From assembly GCA_023387235.1 (NCBI GenBank), contig JAEWIJ010000212.1, positions 1-51,563 on the forward strand: DNA of 51,563 nucleotides. Direction: 5' to 3'. Source of the stretch: Pseudomonadota bacterium (GTDB lineage Bacteria > Pseudomonadota > Alphaproteobacteria > Rhizobiales > Hyphomicrobiaceae). The first letter of the stretch is position 1, and each line of letters opens with the position of its first letter. The notes beneath the pieces are model-generated. The model ran no database searches. It was not told the origin of the DNA and was given only the letters and a program-made list of their open reading frames with translations. Both the position numbers and the translations under genes were made by a program. Positions 8,666 through 17,696 of the stretch are shown piece after piece.

Positions 8666-8958
8666 TTTCCCAATCCCGCACGCCAGGCTCTTCGACGCGA
8701 GGGCTGCCCCTGAAGGCGCGGCCGGGCGACCCACACGCAATAGAATTTGATCGCGTAGGAAAGTCTCGGCCTGAACTCCGAGCGGAACACCTGCGGGTTC
8801 TCCTCGTATGTGGAGACGTGCATCTGAAAGCGCCAAACGCCGTCGCGCGCGGAGGGGTGGTGACCGCACCAGCCTGCCTTCGCGGCTGGGACTGCGCCAA
8901 CGAGGCCGCAGATCGTCCCGGTCACGAGCCGCGTAGTGAAACTTCTGCAGATGAGCAT
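8662..8958 (-). CDS. Possible small exported protein
   Basis: A 98-residue frame that starts with a plausible signal peptide (MLICRSFTTRLVTGTICGLV, then AVPAAKA/GWCG) and continues with a natural-looking stretch (FQMHVSTYEENPQVF). The ATG at 8958 has AGAAGG 4 bases upstream. The last 30 residues are Arg-rich and less convincing. It converges on the metallopeptidase gene and overlaps its stop by 4 bases. I do not recognise it; it could be spurious. Confidence 0.4.
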   Translation of the reverse strand: MLICRSFTTRLVTGTICGLVGAVPAAKAGWCGHHPSARDGVWRFQMHVSTYEENPQVFRSEFRPRLSYAIKFYCVWVARPRLQGQPSRRRAWRAGLGN

Positions 8959-9242
8959 GACCTTCTGCTCCGTCATGGCAGAGCTAACACTCCCTCGGTC
9001 AGGCATCAGTCGGGCCGAACGCTGATACGAGCCTCGTATTTCCCCAGCCGGGCCAGCAGCTCATCCGATGCAGAAGCTTGTGCCGGCCGCCGCAGCGAGC
9101 GCGAACACGAGGGCGGACGGAAGTACACTCCCCCTGCTCAGGGTTCCCACCGGCCCGTATGGGTAGATCCCCGGATTCTCGGGCCACGCCCGGAAGTCCT
9201 ATAGAAGAGTGCGATCAGGCAGGGGCCGGGGGATCATCTGAC

Positions 9243-9350
9243 ATGGCCGAAGTTTCCAACGCTATATTCACGACGCTCGTGCTGTGCGTCCTCAATCTAG
9301 CTGCAGTTCTGGGAGCGGTTTGGGTCGCCAATCTGCTCTTCGCTCTTTAG
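9243..9350 (+). CDS. Possible 35-residue membrane peptide
   Basis: A very short frame whose product is one long hydrophobic helix (FTTLVLCVLNLAAVLGAVWV) after a short polar N-terminus MAEVSN. GGGGGA precedes the ATG by about 9 bases. Such peptides are often missed by gene callers. Neither function nor expression can be shown from sequence. Confidence 0.45.
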   Translation: MAEVSNAIFTTLVLCVLNLAAVLGAVWVANLLFAL

Positions 9351-9695
9351 GCGAGGGCCTTTCGAAATCTCCCGCGTTCTGCGCAGGCGCCATTTAGCGG
9401 CTGTGCGGAGCGAAAACTTTCGTGTTTGCTGGACAGTCGCGCGCCACGGAAGAAATGGGAATACATTCTCAGGATTAACAATGAGAGGTCTTTTACCCAG
9501 ACATATCTCCGGATTCGGATGGAGAAATATATAATACCAGAACTCGCGGCCACGCCTTGATACCCAAGCTCGCCGCACGAACAAATCTGGAGCCTAAATG
9601 CTCCTGCTAATAAACAAAAGACGCAACGCCCGCGCGCAACAAAGCGCACGACGAATGACGTCGAATCCGTCGCTTACTGATTAAGGGGGGATAAC
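9351..9695. other. AT-richer intergenic region
   Basis: About 345 bases without a convincing gene. The base composition is visibly richer in A and T than the neighbourhood, especially at 9460-9620, which suits the promoter region of the MASE1 kinase gene. AAGGGGGG just before 9696 is that gene's ribosome-binding site. Confidence 0.4.
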
Positions 9696-11384
9696 ATGAA
9701 GATTGCCGCGAGCCCACCGCAAATTTCCAGATTTTATTCTCTTCGAGAAGAATTGCGCCTACCGGCGATCACGTGCATGGCCTATTTTCTCGGCGCCGAA
9801 GCCGCGTTCCTTATCGGTACGCTTTCCGATGCTATTTTTGCGCCGTTCTGGCCACCGAATATAATTCTGTTCTATGTGCTTTTGCGGACGCCGTATGCCG
9901 ACTGGTGGAAAATCCTGCTTGCGGCTTTTCCCGCCCATGTCGCGGCTGAGCTGCGGGTCGGCATGGACTGGCCGCAGCTCGCTGTCGCTTTCGCCACCAA
10001 CTGCGCCGTCGCGCTTTTCAACGCGTGGGCACTGCGCTGGCTCCTCGTCCGCCCGCCCTGGCTCGGCACCTTCCGGCACGCGCTGATCTTCATAGTTGTG
10101 GTGGCAATGATCGGCCCCGCGATGGTCGCCTTCCTGGGCGCCTACGTGCGCATTTACGGCGGCGGGCCCGGCGCCGACTACTGGATGTACTGGCTGCAAT
10201 GGTATTTGTCGAACGCACTCGGGAATCTGACGCTCGCGCCGGTATTGCTCGCGTTCTCGCCTGCGACCGGAGAGCCGCGAGCGCCATCTCTGCGGCGCCT
10301 GCCGTGGACTGAAATCGCGATCGCCTCCGCCGCACTTTGCTTCTCCTGCATCATGGCGATCAAGGTGTCCCTGCTGTGGGGCGGTGTGAGTCTGCTGCCC
10401 ACGCTTCTCTATCTCCCCATGCCGCTCATATTCTGGGTCACCGTTCGCTTCGGCGTCCGCGGCGCCGGTCTCGCCGTCCTCACGCTTACACTCACGACGA
10501 TATGGATGAGCCTGAGCGGGCCGACCGTCTTTGCGGCTTCAACGCCGGAGGAGAACGTCCTAGCTCTACAGTTGTTTTTGACGGGTTTGGCTGTCCCCGT
10601 GCTTCTGCTCGGAGCCTACGTCGATGGCGTCAACCGGGCCGCGCATCGGAGCCGCGCCCTGTCACAGATGGTTCTGCGCTCAACAGAGGAAAATCACCGC
10701 AAAATAGCGGGCGATCTGCACGAAGGCGTCTGCCAGGACCTGGCGGCGGTATGCCTCAGGGCCCGCTATCTCTTCAAGGACCTACCTCCTCACGCGAGAA
10801 CCGAGGCCGCAATAGTCGAAGAGGACATTCTGCATGTGATCAGGACGCTGCGCACAGCGGCGTACGGCATGTATCCGCCCCTCCTCGCCGAGGGCGGGCT
10901 CGAGCCGGCGCTGCGCAGTTTCATAGGTGCCTATTCACAGCGCACCGGCATCGCCGTGTCGCTTCATCTGCCAGCCGGCATTGGACGGCTCCCGCCGAGC
11001 TCCGAAAGCGTTGCCTTCCGCATCGTTCAGGAGGCGCTGAGCAATGTCGAGCGGCATTCGCGCAGCGCGACCGCGCAGGTGACGCTATCCTGGAGCGAAA
11101 ACTCGAGCGACGATCTGCGCCTAAGCATCGAAGACCCTGCTCCAGGCCCGCAGGGCAAAAGAAGCGCGCTGTCATGGGTAAGGAGCCTTGCGCCGTCGTC
11201 CGTGGCAGGCGGCCTCGGCATTGCGGCAATGACCGAGCGCATAAACGCCATCGGCGGCCGGCTGCATGTCCGCTCAAGCGGTGGATCGACTGTCGTGGAG
11301 GCGGCTTTTCGCGGCGTTATGCTCGAGCGCGGCGATGCCACAGCCGCTATGGCTCGACAAGCTTGTTCCGAACTGCGTACCTGA
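9696..11384 (+). CDS. MASE1-domain sensor histidine kinase (NarX-like HisKA_3)
   Basis: A membrane sensor kinase of 562 residues. Residues 25-315 hold a multi-helix MASE1-type sensor (ADAIFAPFWPPN-like entry, many membrane spans). The HisKA_3 dimer/phosphoacceptor segment is at about 325-395 with H342 in AGDLHEGVCQDL, and the HATPase_c domain is at about 430-555 (FRIVQEALSNVERHS as N box, GGLGIAAMTERI as G box). It belongs to the NarX/UhpB class, which pairs with NarL-type regulators. A NarL-type regulator is encoded convergently and overlaps its 3' end by 38 bases, so the two are the probable pair. The signal is not evident. Confidence 0.88.
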   Translation: MKIAASPPQISRFYSLREELRLPAITCMAYFLGAEAAFLIGTLSDAIFAPFWPPNIILFYVLLRTPYADWWKILLAAFPAHVAAELRVGMDWPQLAVAFATNCAVALFNAWALRWLLVRPPWLGTFRHALIFIVVVAMIGPAMVAFLGAYVRIYGGGPGADYWMYWLQWYLSNALGNLTLAPVLLAFSPATGEPRAPSLRRLPWTEIAIASAALCFSCIMAIKVSLLWGGVSLLPTLLYLPMPLIFWVTVRFGVRGAGLAVLTLTLTTIWMSLSGPTVFAASTPEENVLALQLFLTGLAVPVLLLGAYVDGVNRAAHRSRALSQMVLRSTEENHRKIAGDLHEGVCQDLAAVCLRARYLFKDLPPHARTEAAIVEEDILHVIRTLRTAAYGMYPPLLAEGGLEPALRSFIGAYSQRTGIAVSLHLPAGIGRLPPSSESVAFRIVQEALSNVERHSRSATAQVTLSWSENSSDDLRLSIEDPAPGPQGKRSALSWVRSLAPSSVAGGLGIAAMTERINAIGGRLHVRSSGGSTVVEAAFRGVMLERGDATAAMARQACSELRT

Positions 11385-11973
11385 CCAGGGCCGCAGTCGA
11401 ATCGAAATTCAGCTTATGCATAATATTCGACCGGTGCGTTTCGACTGTTTTTATGCTGATATTCAAAACACCGGCAATTGCCTTATTACTGTGGCCTTCG
11501 GCAATGAGCTGGACAATGCCTCGCTCGCGACTTGTCAGGACGCCGTCAGCCTTCGATTTCATCAGGTAGGCATCAAGTATCCGGTCTGACGCTCTGCCGG
11601 TAAAATAGGATCGACCGACAGCCAGGGCTTCGACCGCCGAATACAGGTGCTGCTCGACGTCGGACTTGAGGAGATAGCCTCGCGCGCCTGCCTGCAAGAG
11701 ATCCTGCAGGATCATTTCGTTGTCGTGCATCGTGAAAATTAGGATCTCGACGGTCGGAACGCGCATTCGGATTTGCCGGGTCGCTTCGACGCCATTAATC
11801 AACGGCAGCGAATAGTCGACAATTGCGACATCCGGCTTGTGTGTTATTGCCTGAGCAATGGCGCGCCTGCCGTCGGCCGCTTCGGCAACGACTGTCCAGT
11901 CTGCTCGGGCCTCGAGGATGCGACGGAGCCCAGCCCGCACAACATCATGGTCGTCGGCAATCAAAAGGCGCAC
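11347..11973 (-). CDS. NarL/FixJ-type response regulator
   Basis: A two-component regulator of 208 residues. The receiver domain (about 1-120) has the acidic pair DD in IADDHDV, phospho-acceptor D53 in VDYSLP and the conserved Lys in LLKSD. A LuxR-type helix-turn-helix follows at about 145-205 (LTSRERGIVQLIAEGHSNKAI, then KTVETHRSNIMHKL). The start is the GTG at 11973: GGAGGA lies 6 bases upstream, and longer forms add unrelated residues. It converges on the MASE1 kinase gene with a 38-base overlap and is its likely partner. Confidence 0.9.
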   Translation of the reverse strand: MRLLIADDHDVVRAGLRRILEARADWTVVAEAADGRRAIAQAITHKPDVAIVDYSLPLINGVEATRQIRMRVPTVEILIFTMHDNEMILQDLLQAGARGYLLKSDVEQHLYSAVEALAVGRSYFTGRASDRILDAYLMKSKADGVLTSRERGIVQLIAEGHSNKAIAGVLNISIKTVETHRSNIMHKLNFDSTAALVRYAVRNKLVEP

Positions 11974-12582
11974 TACTCTTCCTCCGCTCCGCAGAGACCA
12001 CAATCCTCATTGAATGTAGCGCCGCGCATTGAAGGGGAAACTCCCTGCAGTTCTAAGTCACAGAGAAAGCATCAGCAATCCAGGAACTCACTTATTTATG
12101 GATGAGATAGTTACCTCCCTCGAAGCCAAAGCACCTGAGTGACAGAGATCGCGAGGGAGGAGCCGTAATTGAACGCGCACGCTCAAAGTCCGCTTCTCAC
12201 GGTTCATATTGCGTTTTCAACATGCACGATCCGCGAGCGCACGCCACGCCGCAATCAGGAATAACCCTGACCCGCCGTGGGCCACGCCCTAATTCCGTAG
12301 CCTGCGTGGAAGGGGATTACTTCTCGCGCTTACGGGGATTTACAGGGCCGCGCCTAAGCCTCCCCCGAAGCTTGGACGCGGCCCGTAGGTAGGGCCGAGC
12401 CCTGACTATCCGCCGGGCTGCCCAGACAGCGACCGGGATGAGAGCATGATCGACCGGCCACGTGCGTAGTTGCCAGTGCCGCCGACAAATTCAAACCCCC
12501 ATTTCCGGGGAGGGCTGCCATTCACTCGTCCAGCCGATGCCGCGCCGCCACAGGACAGCCCGCGACCCATCGCGCCCAGAGG
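11974..12582. other. Long intergenic region, no gene seen
   Basis: About 609 bases between two leftward genes. Frames on both strands are low-complexity or stop-rich. The stretch at 12000-12120 is richer in A and T and probably contains the promoter of the response regulator. No tRNA, riboswitch or repeat was recognised. Confidence 0.4.
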
Positions 12583-13455
12583 CTACGAAATGAGATGCTG
12601 GCGAATGGCCTCGGCGACGGCCTGGGTTCTGTTGCGGGCGCCGAGCTTCTGCTGCGCCTTCTTGAGATGGCTGCGTATGGTCTCTTCGCTGAGACCGAGC
12701 GCGGTGCTGACCTCGGCCGCCGCCTGGCCCAGCGAGGAGAGGCGAAGCACGGCGAGCTCCCTCGGCGTGAGGCGCGACTTCCTCGGCACGAGCCTGGCAT
12801 TCGCCGGAAGGATCTGCTCGAGCCTCAGCGCGGCATAGTTCGCCGCGAGAAATATGATCGCCCTGCTTTCCCACTTGCAGCCGTTGGCCAACAGCTTGGG
12901 GGACCAGAAAGCGATGAGCCAGCGTCGTCCGATGGGACAGGTGAAGCCATCCCTCATGCCGTATTTGAAAGCGAGATCATATGGCCAGCGGTCGACGCCG
13001 ATCGGCTCGAGCATTCGGCGACTTTCGGTCCACGTAAAGGGGGCGAGGCTCACGCGCGCCATCATCAGATCCTGATCGAGATACGTGCGCGCGAGGCTCT
13101 CGTACTCCTGCCACCATCCCTGCGGGCTATCCCTGGACAGGAAGACCGTTTCGCCCACCTTCGCCTTGTCCCAATCGAAAGGCTGGGGCGAAAAGCGCGC
13201 CGCGCCGAGAACCTTGAGCGGTGTTCGGCCGGCAATGGCGTCACTGAGTGCTGTCAGGACATCGATCGGCGTCTCCAGGGACGTCAGATTCTCCGCGAGG
13301 GAAAATACCTGCTCGAGGAGGACGACGTCCAAGCGATCCCGCGCCGACACGGCACCGTTGTTCTGCACGTTCAGTCTTCCCTCTCCGATGATGCAGATCG
13401 AGAGGATGCCATTCCGATCGGCCGAGCGACATAGGTGGATTCCCGCAAATGGCAT
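12583..13455 (-). CDS. LuxR-family regulator with autoinducer-binding-like domain
   Basis: A transcription factor of 290 residues. Residues about 55-200 resemble the autoinducer-binding fold of LuxR-type proteins (WWQEYESLARTYLDQDLMM, GMRDGFTCPIG, AIIFLAANYAALRLEQ). The C-terminal helix-turn-helix is at about 228-285 (LTPRELAVLRLSSLGQAAAEV, ETIRSHLKKAQQKLGARNRTQAV). No luxI-like synthase lies in the window, so it would be a LuxR solo. The start is uncertain; GTG codons near 13370 would give a shorter protein. It is divergent from a kinase gene, and a perfect dyad at 13702-13722 lies between them. Confidence 0.85.
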   Translation of the reverse strand: MPFAGIHLCRSADRNGILSICIIGEGRLNVQNNGAVSARDRLDVVLLEQVFSLAENLTSLETPIDVLTALSDAIAGRTPLKVLGAARFSPQPFDWDKAKVGETVFLSRDSPQGWWQEYESLARTYLDQDLMMARVSLAPFTWTESRRMLEPIGVDRWPYDLAFKYGMRDGFTCPIGRRWLIAFWSPKLLANGCKWESRAIIFLAANYAALRLEQILPANARLVPRKSRLTPRELAVLRLSSLGQAAAEVSTALGLSEETIRSHLKKAQQKLGARNRTQAVAEAIRQHLIS

Positions 13456-13779
13456 AACTGTTCCAGGCAGGATCCGTGGAGGCCGACATTCGGACGTCGT
13501 CTCATCAACCCGAGAATGGATCGATTTCCGACACGCGATAACCCTTCGCTGATGACGGCCGAAAATAATTAAGATTAACCACGATACGCGCGATACTCAG
13601 GGTTTATGCCGAGTTTCGATGCGCACTCATCCGAATAAGATGCTTCCGTCACTGCGAATGTGAGGGGTTTGTCCGGCGATTCACAAAATCATATGGGCGG
13701 TTATCACTTCGACGAAGTGATAGCGCGCACCTACGGTTCTCCGGGTGATTGCCATGCAGGTCCTGCTGGAGTCCAGGCC
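13456..13779. other. Divergent regulatory region
   Basis: 324 bases between the LuxR-type regulator and the ABC-domain kinase. It is AT-richer at 13560-13640 and contains the perfect inverted repeat at 13702-13722. No gene is supported. Confidence 0.5.
13702..13722. promoter_or_regulatory. Perfect 10-1-10 inverted repeat, candidate operator
   Basis: TATCACTTCG, a central A, then CGAAGTGATA form a perfect dyad with 10-bp arms. It lies 57 bases before the kinase start at 13780 in a divergent gap. The size and symmetry suit a dimeric regulator; the adjacent LuxR-type protein is the simplest candidate. Confidence 0.6.
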
Positions 13780-16083
13780 ATGCTGTACTTGCTAGTACTG
13801 ATAGCGTCGCTCGCGGGATTTGCTGGCCTGGCAAACGCCTCGCAAAATGCGACGAAGACAAGAGTTCTCATACTTCATCCATATGATCAGGCATTTCCCG
13901 CCAGCGTACAGGTCGGGCGCGCAATCAGGGAGCGCCTCATCCGCGAATTTGGCGCCTTGGACATCTATTCCGAGCACCTGGATATGTCGCGCTTTCGCGG
14001 AGAGCCGTATCAACGCCTTATGGCTCGCCATATCGAGGAGAAATACGGACCCAAATCACCGTCTCTGGCAATCGCGCTCGGGGTTCCATCGCTCACGTTC
14101 GCCCTGAACCAGCGACAAGCATTGGGGACGAGCACGCCCATCGTTTACTGCTGCGTCAAGCCGTCGACAATCGCGGATCTTGAGGATGCGAACAACGTCT
14201 TCGGCATCGCTGGCGAATACGATATCCGGCCCACCGTGCGGCTCGCGATGCAGCTTCAGCCGGAAGCTCGCCAGCTTCTCGTGCTTTCCGGCGCCTCCAT
14301 CGCAGATCAGCTCTTCGAGCAGGAGGCGCGCCTATCGCTCGGAGAATTCGGCTCTCGATTGAGCATTCGGTATCTTAGTGGCCTGCCGAGGAGTGAGCTG
14401 CTCCAAGAGGTATCGGCAGTGCCGCGGGATACGATCATCGTCATTCTCAACTACCTCGCCGATCGCACCGGTGCGCATCACGTCCCACAGGAAATCGCAC
14501 GCCTCGTCTCGGAGACAGCATCCGCGCCGACAAATGCAATGTTCGACACGATGATCGGGACCGGCATCGTCGGCGGCCACATGGATACGTTCCACGATGC
14601 CGGCGTGCAGACTGCGGAGCTGGCAATTCAAGTTCTGGCAGGCGCTATTCCGGCAGGCGGTCAATTCAGCGCGCGGACACCGCAGCAGAATATCGTCGAC
14701 GCCCGGCAGCTCGATCGCTGGGGTCTGCCCCGGAGCAACCTGCCCGCCGGCAGCGAGGTCAGATTCGAAAGCGCAAGTATTTGGCAGACGCATCGCCGGG
14801 CGGCGACGGCCGCGCTCATCACCTTCGGTATCGTGATCGTCGCGCTCATATCATTGCTGGCCCAGATGCGCCGGCGCCTCAATGCCGAGGCTTATCTCCG
14901 GGAGAGCGAGGAACGGCTGAACTTCGCCGCAGCATCGGGTGGCATCGGCCTCTGGCAGTACGATATCGGCAAGGCCGAGCTTTGGACCTCCGAGCACTGC
15001 AGCGCCATATTCGGGCTGCCGCCGGACTATCCCCTGACAACTGATGCCCTCTTACGCCGCGTGCACCCCGAGGATCGCGGCATCGCTGCGGCATCCATCC
15101 GCGCCGCGACATACGGCCCTCAGGCTGCGACATTGCTCGAGTTCCGCATCGTCCGCCCCGACGGACAGATCCGTTCCATTCAGGGCAGAGGGCACAGTAC
15201 GCAGGATGCGAATGGCAATCCCATCCGCGTCAGCGGCGTGTTTCGCGACCTTACCGCGTACCGTGCCGCGCAACGAGAGGCCAAGGACCTGTCGCGTCGC
15301 ATTCTCAGCATCCAGGATGAAGAGCGCAAACGCATTGCCCAGGAACTGCATGACTCGACCGCCCAGCATCTCGCCGCGATCAACCTCAATCTCATGGCAC
15401 TCGTCAGCGCCCGCAACTCGGTCGATCAGCGCGCCCAGATATTCGCGGACATCCGACGCTCGCTCGCCGCCGCGATGAAGGAAATGCGCACGTTCACCTA
15501 CCTGCTCTATCCCCAGGAGCTCGCTCAGCGCGGCCTGCACGAAGCGCTTGCCAGCTACATCGAAGGCTTCAGTCAGCGTACGGGCTTGAAGGTCAAGCTG
15601 CGCACCGAGGAAAACCTCGACGATCTTCCCGAACCTCTTCAGCAACCATTGTTGCGCATCGTGCAGGAGTCCCTTGCCAACGTGCATCGCCACGCTTCGG
15701 CATCCCGCATTGTCATCAAGCTCCAACGGCGCGAGAACAGGTTGCATCTCCTGATTGCCGACAACGGCATCGGCCTGAAGAGCGCCCTGTCGCTGAATTG
15801 CGCTGACGGCAATGCGCTTCCGCTGGGCATCGGCATTCCTGGAATGGCCGCGCGCGCGAGACAGCTCGGAGGATGGCTCAACGTGCGGAGCAGATCTACC
15901 GGGACACTCGTGCATGCCACGCTGCCGGTGGACGATCGGCCTCAGAATCTCTCGCCGACCATGGCGATAACAACTCCGTCGGAAAACGGCGCCGCGAGAC
16001 CGGAGCCCATCCAGGCGCGACGACGCAGCTTGAGGATCGTCTCGGCGGAGGACACGCGACATATCTACGAGCAACGGCGTTGA
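13780..16083 (+). CDS. Histidine kinase with periplasmic ABC-type binding domain, PAS and HisKA_3
   Basis: A 767-residue sensor kinase. The order is: signal/anchor peptide (1-20), a periplasmic domain resembling ABC transporter substrate-binding proteins (about 28-330; TRVLILHPYDQAFPAS, IVGGHMDTF), a membrane helix (about 342-362), a PAS_3 domain (about 377-495; EERLNFAAASGGIGLWQYD), HisKA_3 with H524 in RIAQELHDSTAQHL, and HATPase_c (about 615-715; NVHRHASASRIV, IADNGIGL, GIGIPGMAARARQLGG). The ATG at 13780 follows GGAG at an 8-base gap; a longer reading from 13660 would translate across the dyad. A small molecule bound in the periplasm is the likely signal. Confidence 0.88.
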   Translation: MLYLLVLIASLAGFAGLANASQNATKTRVLILHPYDQAFPASVQVGRAIRERLIREFGALDIYSEHLDMSRFRGEPYQRLMARHIEEKYGPKSPSLAIALGVPSLTFALNQRQALGTSTPIVYCCVKPSTIADLEDANNVFGIAGEYDIRPTVRLAMQLQPEARQLLVLSGASIADQLFEQEARLSLGEFGSRLSIRYLSGLPRSELLQEVSAVPRDTIIVILNYLADRTGAHHVPQEIARLVSETASAPTNAMFDTMIGTGIVGGHMDTFHDAGVQTAELAIQVLAGAIPAGGQFSARTPQQNIVDARQLDRWGLPRSNLPAGSEVRFESASIWQTHRRAATAALITFGIVIVALISLLAQMRRRLNAEAYLRESEERLNFAAASGGIGLWQYDIGKAELWTSEHCSAIFGLPPDYPLTTDALLRRVHPEDRGIAAASIRAATYGPQAATLLEFRIVRPDGQIRSIQGRGHSTQDANGNPIRVSGVFRDLTAYRAAQREAKDLSRRILSIQDEERKRIAQELHDSTAQHLAAINLNLMALVSARNSVDQRAQIFADIRRSLAAAMKEMRTFTYLLYPQELAQRGLHEALASYIEGFSQRTGLKVKLRTEENLDDLPEPLQQPLLRIVQESLANVHRHASASRIVIKLQRRENRLHLLIADNGIGLKSALSLNCADGNALPLGIGIPGMAARARQLGGWLNVRSRSTGTLVHATLPVDDRPQNLSPTMAITTPSENGAARPEPIQARRRSLRIVSAEDTRHIYEQRR

Positions 16084-16286
16084 TCGTTGCAATCGAGCGG
16101 CTGCAGCAGCATCGAAGACTGCTCGGATACGCAGTCTGCGTCAGGGTTGGTTAGCCGAAAATAGGGCAGTCGTCCCGATGTCGCGGCATGAGACCTCTAT
16201 GTGACCGTTTATCCCTGACTTGGCAGGCATGTGGTTTGCGCGCGGACGTTCCGACGCGGAATGCCTACAGACGCAGGGGAAGTCTT

Positions 16287-17393
16287 ATGACAAGCAGTAT
16301 TCTTGCTTCCATCTCGGAAATGCTGACTCCCGAGATCATCGGCAAGCTCGCGACCGCATCCGGGATGGACCGTACGATCGCCCGAGAGGCCGTCAATGCC
16401 ACTGTGCCGGCCATTCTGAACAGCATTGCAGATCTCGTCATGAAGCCCGGCGGCGCGCGCAAGCTCGTAAGCGCGGTGGCCGATCAATCCGAAGACCTCG
16501 AGAGCCTGTCGAGCCAGCTCGTAGGACCTTCGCAGGCTGCGAGCAGCGGCATCAATCTTCTGTCATCCCTACTCGGCAACAGAACACCGAACATCATCGC
16601 ATCAGGTGTTGCGAACCTGTTCGGCGTGAGCACGAACGCGGTCCAGACGATACTCGGATTGATCACGCCGTTCGTCTTGAGCGGGCTGCAGCGCGTTCAG
16701 CACGCCGGCGGCCTGGATGCAAACGGTCTCGCACAAATGCTGAGCGAGCAGAAGGATACGTTCGCCGGCGCCATGCCGGATGGGCTCGCAAATTATCTAC
16801 GCAAGAGCGGCCTCGTCGACGACGCGACGCGGCCGCGACCGGCCGTCCGCCCGGCGGCGCCCCCTTCCATGCCTGCCATGGCCTCGCAAACAAGGACCGA
16901 TACCGGAGCAAAGAGCGTGGCCTGGCCGTACTGGGTGCTGGCGCTGGCTGCACTCGGCGCCCTCCTCTGGGCCCTCATGCCGCACGATAACGATAGCGGC
17001 ACTCAGACGGCTTCGGTCACGAACAGCGCAACCCAGCAGCCAAGGCTCCTGCCGCCCGCGAATGAAAAGATCGTCTACATCGCCCGGCCGGAACGGACGT
17101 GGGTATCCATCGGCACGGCGCCGAACGATTACGTCAATCGCGTCATCCACAATGCGAGCGGCGAGCCGCTCGGAACCGTGCGGGACGTCCTCATGGGACC
17201 TGACGGCAAAGCCACCGCCGCAGTCATCAGCGTCGGCCGGTATCTCGGCATCGGCGACAAGATCGTGGCCGTGCCCTTCACGGCTCTCCGCACGGAGCAG
17301 CGCGACGGCGATCGCCGCATCGTCATCGACATCGTAAGGGAAGCGCTGCAGTCGGCGCCTCAATTCGAGAATATTCCGGCTTCCTCCCAGTGA
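16287..17393 (+). CDS. DUF937 / membrane / PRC-barrel protein
   Basis: A 368-residue protein with an unusual domain mix. Residues about 1-175 match the DUF937 pattern (long helical repeats, ILNSIADLVMKPGGARKL, LGNRTPNIIASGVANLFGVS). A Pro/Ala linker leads to a membrane helix at about 212-232 (WPYWVLALAALGALLWALM). Residues about 283-350 look like a PRC-barrel (EPLGTVRDVLMGPDGKATAA, VAVPFTALR). The ATG at 16287 has AGGGGA about 7 bases upstream. Function unknown; PRC-barrels often serve in protein or RNA binding near membranes. Confidence 0.75.
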   Translation: MTSSILASISEMLTPEIIGKLATASGMDRTIAREAVNATVPAILNSIADLVMKPGGARKLVSAVADQSEDLESLSSQLVGPSQAASSGINLLSSLLGNRTPNIIASGVANLFGVSTNAVQTILGLITPFVLSGLQRVQHAGGLDANGLAQMLSEQKDTFAGAMPDGLANYLRKSGLVDDATRPRPAVRPAAPPSMPAMASQTRTDTGAKSVAWPYWVLALAALGALLWALMPHDNDSGTQTASVTNSATQQPRLLPPANEKIVYIARPERTWVSIGTAPNDYVNRVIHNASGEPLGTVRDVLMGPDGKATAAVISVGRYLGIGDKIVAVPFTALRTEQRDGDRRIVIDIVREALQSAPQFENIPASSQ

Positions 17394-17463
17394 GCCCGCG
17401 TATCGCAAGGGCGGTTCCACGCGGTGAGCCGCCGTCGATGATGGCGATACAGGCAGGCAGACG

Positions 17464-17556
17464 ATGATAATGACGCTACTGAAATCCGCGCTCCTCTTTG
17501 TCGCCGGTCACGTCGCGCTCGTAACGCTCGTCGTCGTGCTCTTCACCGGCGAATAG
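17464..17556 (+). CDS. Possible 30-residue membrane peptide
   Basis: A short frame starting ATG-ATA-ATG whose product is one hydrophobic helix (LLFVAGHVALVTLVVVLF) ending in TGE. The ribosome-binding site is weak (purine-rich CAGGCAGGCAGACG). It lies between two envelope-protein genes. It is listed because its composition is membrane-like and it would be missed by length cut-offs. Confidence 0.35.
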   Translation: MIMTLLKSALLFVAGHVALVTLVVVLFTGE

Positions 17557-17696
17557 GCTGCATAAGGGCGCACGCGAGATGGTGTCCAGGGAATACCCGA
17601 GCGCAAACTCGGGTAACTCCCGATGGGCACCTCAGTACTGCCGGCTCACACTACTGATGCTGGATCGACGCCGATCCTCTCAGCAGGGAGTTCAAC

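Noticed and set aside
17595..17614. ACCCGAG/CTCGGGT hairpin as a terminator
   Set aside because: The stem is perfect but only 7 bp and no T run follows, so termination is not supported.
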